A stretch of DNA of 64,000 bases. It comes from Owenia fusiformis. Lineage: Eukaryota; Annelida; Polychaeta; Sabellida; Oweniidae. Positions 34,601-42,357 of this stretch are shown in pieces. The stretch spans positions 17,064,931-17,128,930 of the forward strand of contig CAIIXF020000003.1 in assembly GCA_903813345.2 (NCBI GenBank), in the 5' to 3' direction. The stretch's first letter is position 1. Each line of letters opens with the position of its first letter. Position numbers and translations under genes: made by a program. The notes below the pieces were generated by a model. That model searched no databases and was not told where the DNA came from. It was given only the letters and a program-made list of their open reading frames with translations.

Positions 34601-36073
34601 GGATCTGATCAAAGAACTACAACACGTTATGGGGAACTTTACGTATCAGCTGAATGAGGTGGCAGATGGGATGTATGGATCAAAGATCGGTCGTAGGTGG
34701 CGCGGGATGATAGGGGAGGTCATTTCAGCGGTAAGCCAATGCGTTCCTGAAGATTTCAAATTCCTCAATAGTATAGTTTCCATATAGCTTCTGAAATCTC
34801 GCTAAACCTCGTTTTTCGCGAGATTTTAAGAGATTTGTACATTAAACCTCTAATGACTTCCATTACCTTCTTTTAAATGGCATATTTGAATTCAGGGAAA
34901 TGTTTTCTCCTATAATAGCTAAATGATTTACGCAGTTATGTAATTTGAATAATTTTCTGTGACAATTTAAAAAAACTTGGGCCAAATCTCCATAGATGCA
35001 ATGCTAAAATTCTTTAAAACCTTGGATTATTTGTATGTCAACCAACATTTGCATGTTTGATCACGACATGTACATAAATAGGGTCATCATGTGGTATATC
35101 ATTCAAGTTTTAAACAGATTCGACTAACACCCTTTGATAAATCATGAAATTAAGCCACTTTTCCAAGATTTTAGCATGTAAGTGAATGGAACTTAAGCCC
35201 AAATCAAATTCTGAATAAAAGATGGCAGCACTAGATTTCATTGCTTTTTCTGCTATTTAGAAACTATCCTATTAAAACATTTATTGACGCAACGTTGCAC
35301 GGCATATACGATCGTATACAGTACGCCTTTCGGTCGACCTACTGTATGAATGTTCATGAATGTTCAAGAACATTTTCGAATCCTCGCTAACATATGTGAA
35401 AAGGTTTTCCAGATACATTGAAGATACGTCATGAAAATATATTCTGTATTCATTTCAGGATGCGGACTTTGCCGCCGCACCGCTCTACATCACGTCACGT
35501 CGTGCCAGGGTTGTCGATTTCACGGTCCCCTTCATGAAGTTCGGACTTGCGGTTCTCGTTAAGAAGCCTCAAAATGGACAGTTGCAAATCACGTCTCTTT
35601 CTGCCTTAGTACGCCAAACAACCGTCGCTTATGGTACACTACGAGGAGGCAGTTTACCTCGCTATCTTGCCAGATCAAGAAACAGCGATGTTCGTAAGAT
35701 GTACCGTTGGATGCGGCTGAATTCTAACAGAGCATATGTGGACAACGTCGAGGAAGGCGTCCGTCGCGTCATGGAAGGAAACTACGCATTTGTTCTGGAG
35801 GAACCATTTGTTGAATATCTCGCTCACAAGACCCCGTGCCTCATGGCTGACTTTTCATTCCCTGCGGATTCTGGTATAGAAATCAAGTTTGGCCTTGCGT
35901 TTAAGAAGGGTAATTCACACTTCGCTCACTTCAACGACGCATTGAAGATGTTGAAATCGAGTGGTGAGTTGGGACATCTTCATCACAAGTGGTTCCATTC
36001 TGGGTGTGATAGTCATAGTCACAGTCATCACCCTGGCAACGCACACGACCATGACGATCACCATCAACACTAA
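22565..36073 (+). CDS. Secreted glutamate-receptor ligand-binding-domain protein (S1S2 without pore) with His-rich tails
   Basis: Four exons (22565-22616, 33595-33698, 34563-34730, 35459-36073) give 312 aa. Residues 1-17 are a signal peptide. Residues 18-41 hold 10 His. About 46-145 match the S1 half and about 152-287 the S2 half of AMPA/kainate receptor ligand-binding domains. Residues 292-312 hold 9 His. The amino-terminal domain, membrane helices M1-M4 and pore loop are absent. S1 passes to S2 through a few residues after KKP inside one exon, so no pore exon can be spliced in. Kept ligand-site positions (GluA2 mature numbering in brackets): Tyr63 (450), Pro116 (478), Arg123 (485), Ser173 (654), Glu222 (705). 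Changed: Tyr118 (Thr480) and Leu174 (Thr655). Cys235 and Cys291 match the conserved lobe-2 disulfide. It probably binds an amino acid or related ligand, and metal, outside the cell; function is otherwise unknown. Confidence 0.88.
23321..23369 (+). repeat. Dispersed short repeat, direct copy
   Basis: Copy of the repeat at 378-426: CATTCGCATTCGTTCGACTT then CTTCTTAAAAGAGAGCCTC. Confidence 0.6.
23780..23905 (+). repeat. Partial copy of the 0.32-0.41-kb repeat found in tandem at 32127-33235
   Basis: The blocks GAGCTTCACATTGCAGTAAA, TCATCCTTTGTTTGCT and TTTTCACATACCACGGGAAT occur in the same order as in the tandem units 9 kb downstream. Confidence 0.75.
25750..25790. repeat. Short GC-rich hairpin
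   Basis: ACCGGGGGTTCG and CGAACCCCCGGT face each other across about 11 bases, giving a stem of at least 12 bp in otherwise AT-rich DNA. Confidence 0.6.
26145..26254. mobile_element. MITE of about 108 bp with 25-bp perfect ends
   Basis: TATGACCTGAATCGATTGCA (26145 on) is the reverse complement of the end at 26230-26254; the paired region is about 25 bp. TA at both ends is compatible with a TA target duplication. The interior has no other structure. Confidence 0.7.
26884..26960 (-). repeat. tRNA-like sequence (tRNA pseudogene or SINE head)
   Basis: On the - strand the block starts GCCAGTGTGGCCTAATGG, which holds a good Pol III A box (TGGCCTAATGG), and later has a perfect B box GGTTCGATTCC at the usual distance. 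The D-arm pairs (GGCC/GGC), but the T-stem and acceptor stem do not pair properly, and no clean anticodon stem is visible. I therefore call it tRNA-derived rather than a working tRNA gene. Confidence 0.6.
27246..29293. mobile_element. Non-autonomous DNA transposon with 280-bp terminal inverted repeats
   Basis: 27246-27524 and 29016-29293 are near-identical inverted copies. The left starts CACTCTGTTAAGCATGATAA and the right ends CTTAACAGAGTG. TA on both outer sides fits a TA target duplication (Tc1/mariner-like or similar superfamily). The roughly 1.5 kb between the arms has no long reading frame. Confidence 0.85.
30703..30803. repeat. Near-perfect 100-bp palindrome
   Basis: The outer arms AATAACGTCATTTCT / AGAAATGACGTTATT enclose inner arms GCGATATAGTGAAATATTGG / CCAATATTTCACTATATCGC, closing on GGGCCTTCGGCCC. 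It could extrude as a stable hairpin and is probably a small MITE. Confidence 0.8.
30814..30990. repeat. Second adjacent foldback, 0.18 kb
   Basis: The arms read TTGTATTTGCGAATGCAACT and AGTTGCATTCGCGAATACAA. Inner pairing continues through GCCTGTCGG-x-ACCGG / CCGGTATCCGACAGGC and ATTTAAATATGAAT / ATTCATATTTAAAT. It lies just 10 bases from the previous hairpin but is unrelated in sequence. Confidence 0.8.
31357..31504 (+). mobile_element. MITE family B, full-length copy
   Basis: The element has inverted ends (GGGATTTCAAGCTTGC ... GGAAGCTTAAACTCCCTATT), is about 148 bp long and has no coding potential. It matches the copies at 11131-11232 and 33735-33874. Confidence 0.75.
31765..32126 (-). 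mobile_element. MITE family D, inverted partial copy
   Basis: In reverse complement this matches the elements at 44108-44532 and 54888-55313: GGTAGTTACCAGTTTCGCCA at its 3' side, then the GGGCTCTATGGGG and AGAAGTAACATTTT blocks. Diverged, with one end lost. Confidence 0.75.
32127..33235 (+). repeat. Three tandem units of about 0.32-0.41 kb rich in CACATT/AATGTG
   Basis: Units start with TACCTCCTGGTATCTGGGTT at about 32127, 32451 and 32858. Each contains TCACATTGCAG-AAATGTGAAG, TTTTCACATACCACGGGAAT, AATGTGATATGA-TAATAGGTC and AATGTGAATCCTGGTCA in this order. The similar open frames in units 1 and 3 come from the duplication and show no domain, signal peptide or splice context, so I do not call them genes. 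Confidence 0.85.
33595..33698 (+). CDS. His-rich exon of the secreted ligand-binding-domain gene
   Basis: Acceptor TTATAG, donor AAG/GTAAGT, phase 1 in and 0 out. It encodes Gly/His/Asp alternation (HGNGHGHDHHGDHRHTH and on), then DSFKITTIK, the first beta strand of the S1 lobe. The His-rich start has the look of a Zn/Cu-binding tail. Confidence 0.88.
33735..33874 (+). mobile_element. MITE family B, third copy
   Basis: It runs from GAGAGTTTAAGCGTGCAATG to GCAAGCTTAAAATCCCC and lies 36 bases after the His-rich exon donor. Confidence 0.7.
34563..34730 (+). CDS. S1-lobe exon of the secreted ligand-binding-domain gene
   Basis: A 56-codon exon, phase 0 both sides. It encodes VEPYYNGNQGYIVDLIKEL, matching the E-S-P-Y ... 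E-G-Y-C-V-D-L block of AMPA receptors. Next come YQLNEVADGMYGSKIG (Y-x-L-x-x-V-x-D-G-x-Y-G) and WRGMIGEVISA (W-N-G-M-V-G-E-L). Tyr63 is the ligand-capping Tyr. Confidence 0.95.
35459..36073 (+). CDS. S1-end and S2-lobe exon with His-rich C-terminus
   Basis: A single 205-codon exon ending in TAA. It begins DADFAAAPLYITSRRARVVD (the A-D-I-A-I-A-P-L-T-I-T-x-x-R-E-x-V-I-D block), passes through PFMKFGLAVLVKKP, then goes straight to LSALVRQTTVAYGTL, where real receptors have about 120 residues of M1, pore and M3 in between. YAFVLEEPFVEYL carries the ligand Glu. It ends LGHLHHKWFHSGC and then a Ser/His/Asp tail. Confidence 0.95.
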   Translation, partial: DADFAAAPLYITSRRARVVDFTVPFMKFGLAVLVKKPQNGQLQITSLSALVRQTTVAYGTLRGGSLPRYLARSRNSDVRKMYRWMRLNSNRAYVDNVEEGVRRVMEGNYAFVLEEPFVEYLAHKTPCLMADFSFPADSGIEIKFGLAFKKGNSHFAHFNDALKMLKSSGELGHLHHKWFHSGCDSHSHSHHPGNAHDHDDHHQH

Positions 36074-36174
36074 GACACAGATCCTATTAACATTTCATTT
36101 GTGCACTCTCTTTTTTGACCCAGCCTATATACTAGAACAATATCAGGTCATTTATGATGCCGTTACCGGTGATA

Positions 36175-36297
36175 TTAGTCTTGCTTCAAGACCCTGGACT
36201 ACCTACTCTAGCAACTGTTAGAGTAGAAGACCCTGGACTATACCTACTCTAACAACTGTTAGAGTAGAAAGTCCAGGGTCTTGAACCAAGACTACGG
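36175..36297. repeat. Foldback repeat in the 3' region
   Basis: AAGACCCTGGACT occurs twice in direct order (about 36188, 36228) and once inverted (AGTCCAGGGTCTTGA, about 36272). Between them CTACTCTA-CAACTGTTAGAG repeats, itself a hairpin. It may form part of the mRNA 3' UTR of the preceding gene. Confidence 0.7.
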
Positions 36298-36754
36298 TGA
36301 TACCGCTCTTATTGCTCGTGATACTGTGTTCTACATTTTTAGAAGGGAATTCTCGTCTGTTGGGACCCCTGAAATTATGCTGACGCCGGCATGCAGTGAC
36401 ATTACGTCACTAACTATTTGTTTGGATGGACAACACGCATTATACGGGTAAAATGAATTTGGGAATTTCTGCATTTTATACCTTGATATCGTTGTATCTT
36501 TGATATAATATGTCAATTCTTTTTGGAAAAGTAAAATATGAATTGCCAATTGGCATGCTATCTCATTTGCTGTATCTTCAGTGTATAAAAAATATATGTA
36601 CATGTATATAAAATTGAAACATTTTTAATTATATTCTTCTGTTTCTTCATTGCTTTCTATGCCACTACCAAAAGTATTGATAATGCACAAGTCATCATAG
36701 AGTGGCGATATTACAACAGTCGCCAAAGTCTTGGTATTATTAGAATCACAATAG

Positions 36755-36880
36755 CAGGCCCGTAGCCAGGATTTGACAAGGGAGTTCACTTTTTGGAAAA
36801 TTCCAGGGGGGTTCACTTTTGAAAATTTTGGTCCAAATCACTTAAAAAGTGCTCAGAATGCCCCCCTGACTACAGGCCTG
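36755..36880. repeat. MITE family C, copy
   Basis: It starts CAGGCCCGTAGCCAGGATTT and ends CCCCCTGACTACAGGCCTG, so both inverted ends are present; the middle has GTTCACTTTT repeated. Confidence 0.8.
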
Positions 36881-39409
36881 CAATAGTGTTGGTATTGGGT
36901 ATTAGGGAGGTTAAAGGCCAGGTTTCCCTGCCATATGGTTGAGTTCAGCCCACCTCATTAATAGCCATTAATGACTAGCCAATCATGTGAAAGATCATGT
37001 TACCATATATGGCAAGAATTATGCCAGAATGTTTACAAACACAAGCATATGTATCTAGAGGATTAAATCTTTCACTGTCTTATTGGGGGAAACATCAAAA
37101 TTAGTGTGTGAAATATCTTTGGGGGAATTTAAAATAATGTAGAGAGTTAAATTTTGAAATGCAGATATGGTCCCTTCTATGCAGACTAGAAATCTTTGAA
37201 ATTGACATCCCTGACATATCTCAAGGGACACATTATTCTTGGATCTGATGAGATCCACAGGGTGATTCCAAATTTTAATCTAGGATTTCACTTGATCTTG
37301 TCAATTACTATTCATCATGTGAACATTGAACTTTGAAAATGAGATTTTGATTGTAACTCACTTCAATGTTGCAGCATGATTTCCTTTGGTCTGTTAGAGA
37401 TAGGCCAAATATAACCTAGGGAAGAACCCTTTAGCTATCATTCCTCACTACCTGATGTATATCCTATGTATTTATGTATATCTTACTAGATAGTAATCAA
37501 ATGCCCCCTCCCCTCACACTCTGGGTGTCAAGAGAAATCAAGTACTATTTGAATAGATTTCCTCAGTTTCACTGACCTATACATGTATATGAAGCTAACT
37601 TGAACAGAACCAAAGTCTAACCAGAAAAAGAAATGGCAAGTGAACTTGGAAGTGAACAAAATCAATTAGGAAAACAATAGTATAGTAGACAATCACAAAA
37701 TTACACTGGTGCACTTGTCACTTTTATGAAGAAATGTTCTGAATATGAAGAGAATTTAGTTTGGAAATGATTATGCAATATAAGATGACAGATCTTACCA
37801 CACTATACTGGAATGAAAATGTAGAAAGGGATTTACCAGTGTTCAGACTAAAGATTTTGCTCCTCGCAGGAAATTACAAAAAATGATTTGAAACTTAAAA
37901 TATTTAATTACATGGAATTAATCTGGGATAAAGTACTTTATGTGATTGTTTCATAATAATTTTATAATCAGTTCACCCAAATTCGCCTATGACATTGAAT
38001 TTATAGCTAAAATTTGAACAAGTGGAAGTAAACACCTGTACCAACCTGTATACAGCTATACTTACTGGGGATATATAATGTGAATAATGTGAAAAATACA
38101 AATCGAGTGGTAAGTTTTTCTTTGATTTTTAAAAACTTTTATGTTTTGCAAATAGCTGATTTCTTAGAATGATACAATGTGCTTGTGTTTGCAAATATCA
38201 CATGACAAATTTATAGCATTCTCATTGGTCAGATATTTAAATCCCAGTCTTATAACTCCTCCCATAAAACCAGTACACTTTCAAATAAAAATACTTAACG
38301 TGTAAAATGATTGTCCCCTTCACCAGACTTTATTTGCCCGATTGAGTATGAAGATAGGAGGAAGAGTTGTAATAAGGTCAGATATATGGGGGTTACAAAA
38401 TTACAAGCAACATGTACAATTGACCTACCGATCTATTCCTTACAATCTCAGATACAATATCTACCAAAAGATGCACGATATGTTATAAATTGGTGAAGTT
38501 ATAATGGATTCAACGTGCAAAAATGGGTGAAAATGTATAAATTCTCCAGAATAATAAGAATGGTAACCATTCTCATAGAAAAATAATACATTATTGTAAA
38601 AATCTTTAGTTTTCCTGAAATAAAGTGTGCACTTGGGGGATTTTTAGAAAATAGACATGAAAAGGAATGCCATAAGCCAGAAATATTCTAAAATTGAAAC
38701 AATCTTTTGTTAGGCTGCTCCCTAGATCTGATTCTCTCTTTTAACCAATTGAGGCATGGACAACAATTTATGTGGGTCATAATATTACACGTTTACGTTC
38801 AAGTTCTCACAAATGCGTATAACCTAACCTCTCAAATACCGACTAAAGGCAACATTGAGCTTGTTGTATATTACTGAAAACCAAATAATATAATTCCAAA
38901 TCTTCATAATTTTCAGAGTAATCAAACACACATAAAACATATTTCAAGCATTTAAAATTACTTTTTCTATTTGCATATTCGATTTTATCCAAACACAAAT
39001 GTCAGTGAATTATAAAGTACAACCAAAAACTTACATGTATAATATGCATTTTGTACAATTCAAATAAACCATATTAACTAAAATCAGTTATATGTTTTTT
39101 ATAAACATTAAATAAAAAATAAGTAATACCTTATGAAAAGAACAATAAGAATTCAAATCTTGATATACAAGAAACTAGAACTTAATCAGCTGTTTCGCAT
39201 AAATACAGTACATTGTGTTATAGTAGTGAAAACAATCCAGTTTACTAAGATTCAGCTGTTATAAATTAGATTCATATTTGGAGACTCAAAAGAGCAGACC
39301 ACTTACTGGAGGAAACATGAGCCTTCTGGAGGGACCTCAACGTTTTTGGAGACCGATGTGAAAAAAATTATGGTCCCCTGGGGATTATGGTCCCCTTTCT
39401 AATCGGCCC

Positions 39410-39520
39410 TTACTGGCCCTGATTGTGTATAAGATAATAAGGGAGAGTTGTATTTAGGTCACCATATAAATCAATGGAGAGTAGGACCATAATTTGATAG
39501 GACCTCCTACCCTTTTACAC
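39410..39520. repeat. Dispersed repeat, copy 2 of the window-start repeat
   Basis: Direct copy of 1-105. The preceding bases include GGTCCCCTGGGG and GGTCCCC repeats that may belong to the same element. Confidence 0.8.
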
Positions 39521-39796
39521 TGGTGTGATTATTTTTTCTAGAAGATGATTGTTAAAAATTGAGTCTGGATACCCCTTTATTGCAATACAAAATATGATGG
39601 ATAGATTAAGTTATGTACAAAAAAACAAGCAGTAGGTCTACAATTTCATTACTCATTACTCAAAATAGGAAACAATTGTGTAAATCCCATTTGAACATAT
39701 GAATTTTAGCAGTTTTTCAACAATAACAGTGTATTTCATAATGTTTTTGTCAGACATCAATCAAGTATCCTAGAAATGATCACAAAGGACCACCAT

Positions 39797-40298
39797 AAGA
39801 TGACCAGATGACTTTTACTGTATCACTTGAGCCATCTTAAAGTGATCATTTTATTTTTATTGTATCACTTGAGCCACCTTAAAGTGATCAGATGACTTTT
39901 ACTGTATCCCTTGAGCCACCTTAAAGTGATCAAATGACTTTTACTGTATCACTTGAGCCACCTTAAAGTGATCAGATAACTTTTACTGTATAACTTGAGC
40001 CACCTAAAGGTGATCAGATGACTTTTAGTGTATCACTTGAGCCAACTTAAGGTGATCAGATAACTTTTAGTGTATCACTTGAGCCACCTTAAAGTGATCA
40101 AATGACTTTTACTGTATAACTTGAGCCACCTTAAGGTGATCAGATGACTTTTACTGTATCACTTGAGCCACCTTAAGGTGATCAGATGACTTTTACTGTA
40201 TCACTTGAGCCACCTTGAGGTGATCAGATGACTTTCACCGTATCACTTGAGCCACCTTAAGGTGATCAGATGACTTTTACCGTATCACTTGAGCCACA
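39797..40298. repeat. 42-bp minisatellite, about 12 units
   Basis: The unit reads roughly TTGAGCCACCTTAAAGTGAT followed by CAGATGACTTTTACTGTATCAC. Units differ by a few bases (AAAG/AAGG, ACTG/AGTG, CACTG/ACCG). Each unit contains a small inverted pair (CACTT/AAGTG). Confidence 0.95.
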
Positions 40299-40791
40299 TG
40301 TATATTATTCACTGTAGTATTATTACATTACACTGCCATCTATTTGACATCAGCACACAAATAAATATGAAGAAAATATATGTTTAATAGAACTGGTCAA
40401 TGTACAGCACATCCAAAAAATGAATTTGGTAATCAAAAAACAAACTGATTTTCAATATAGTAATAGAACCTGTACATACAAACAGAACATTTCTTTTAAT
40501 AGATACATACTGTATGAACTTGACCAAGCACTTGGAAGTTTATATAGAAGTTCCAAAGATATTATATACCAGCAGGTTCAAAATGTGACACACTTGGAGC
40601 ACCTTAATTTCTTAATTATTGCAGAATAGTCTATGTGAGCCACACATGTACACTTTACAAGAAACTGAACTGTGTTGTTGTTATTGAATATTCGCATTAT
40701 CACATATTGTTATGTCAGACATACAACCTCTTTTCTATCTAAATGTCAATATTTGCACACCCTCCCCCACTCCACACTTTTTCCATAAGGA

Positions 40792-40797
40792 TTTATT
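40792..40797 (-). terminator. Candidate poly(A) signal of the TRIM gene
   Basis: TTTATT on the + strand reads AATAAA on the - strand, about 206 bases beyond the stop codon at 41003. No nearer canonical hexamer was noticed. Confidence 0.45.
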
Positions 40798-41002
40798 TAT
40801 CTCAGTTCTCAAGATCTCCTTGTTAGCATAATATAATTAAAGCTTGAGTGAAAATAAAATTTAAAATCTGAGAATCAATCCTTTTCACAAATGGATCATT
40901 TGACCAGAGCTTTGGGATGACTGACAACACATACAGTAATCAGTGCATCACAAAAGATATAATATATAAACAGTAATAGGGACCTTAGAGGATAGATTAT
41001 GT

Positions 41003-42357
41003 TCACAGTGCACTTTCTTGTAAAGCCTGTATGTGTGGAATCTCAGGAAGAGTTAAGTTATTATCATCACTTGAATCATCATCATCTGCATCACTTGAAT
41101 CATTGCCATCCACAACAATAGTGTAGTTATCAATTGATGTTGGTGCTATTGCCTTTTCGGGTGTTTTATCACCATTGGCTTCTACCAGTTCATCGATATC
41201 AGTTTCTTCCACAATGTGAAGCTCGGGTATTTCAGCTTTGGGAGAACTTGATTTTACACTTGGAGGGGTTTGTGGAGGATTTGAAGAGCTCTTAATATTA
41301 TTTGAAGAGCTCTTGTCACCATCTTTATTTTGTGGTGCAGATTCTGCTGGGATTTGGCAAGGGAGTGTTTTCACTGTGGTATTTGATTTTGAAACATTAT
41401 TGATGACATTCTCACTTACTTTGACTTCATTTTGAGATGAGTTGCAAGGCAACTTCGAAGGGGGCTCTGTCTTTTTCTGGAGTTTATTGCTTGAGGGGAT
41501 GACAGTTTTCTTCATGTCAGATTTAATTGGAAGTTGAGCCAAGCAGTTTTGTTGAGATTTAAGGGGAGACTTCTCATCTTTGAGGGGAGATTTAAGGGGA
41601 GACTGCTCACCTTTGAGGGAAGATTTAAGGGGAGACTGTCCCTGTTTGAGAGGAGACTGACTCTGTTTGGTGGGAGATTTAAGGGGAGATGGCACCTTGA
41701 GAGGAGATTCTATGGTTGTTTTATCTTTTGTTGGTTCAATTTCGGGGGAGGATGCTCGATCATTAACATCCTCAGTGGGAGTATCCTCTGAGAAGATATA
41801 AGGGAAGAGCATCTTGACTCTCTGACTAACTGTGAAAGCAGGTATTGTTTTAGCGCATAATTCAGGGCTGTGAATTATCTTACGTCCAGATACTTCATTG
41901 CCCCACTCCTGACTGGACACTCTGTATGACATAGTTATATGGTCGTGTTTTGGCTGGTTGTGTAGGACAGTTAATGTAATGTTCAATGGCAGCTGAGGTA
42001 GTGCCATAACAGACTCATGTTTGCCATTACTGCTAACGATTAGCATACCCCCTAGGCAGAGTATCCCATATGACTTAGTGGCAACTCCGACTTGATCCTT
42101 CACTGTTAACTCTTCCGATGTAATCCCGACACCGAATAAATACCCGTGGCCAAAATCACCGATTTGGGTATTGTTACGTTCTACTGCGATTGTCCAACTT
42201 GCGTCATCTTGGACTGGATCAGCCGTAAATGTTGTGGATGTGAACCCCCAGGTTGTAAGGCATTTGCTCTGGAAACGTGGGGAAACGGGTGTTTTGCCAC
42301 TGGTAGAGGGGGAGTTGACACAGGGGACAATAACAGGGCACTGACTGTCAGTGTCTT
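41003..42357 (-). CDS. TRIM last exon: SPRY-like domain and SPLK-repeat tail
   Basis: The exon starts after TTTTTTCAG with EDTDSQC. The SPRY-like part includes [20 protein letters not shown] and SYGILCLGG, resembling the W-x-V-G and Y-G-I-x-x blocks of B30.2 folds but diverged. The tail is rich in Ser, Pro and Lys and ends in an acidic [13 protein letters not shown] stretch before [17 protein letters not shown]. Whether this domain is a true B30.2 needs a profile search. Confidence 0.9.

Larger units (their letters stand above)
36298..41002. other. Intergenic stretch between convergent genes
   Basis: This stretch separates the + strand ligand-binding-domain gene from the - strand TRIM gene, so it should contain both 3' UTRs. 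It holds a family C repeat, the second copy of the 1-105 repeat and a 42-bp minisatellite. The rest is AT-rich with no supported gene. Confidence 0.5.

Noticed and set aside
39797-40298. CRISPR-like array
   Set aside because: Units are contiguous 42-mers without unique spacers, in a eukaryotic genome; this is a minisatellite.
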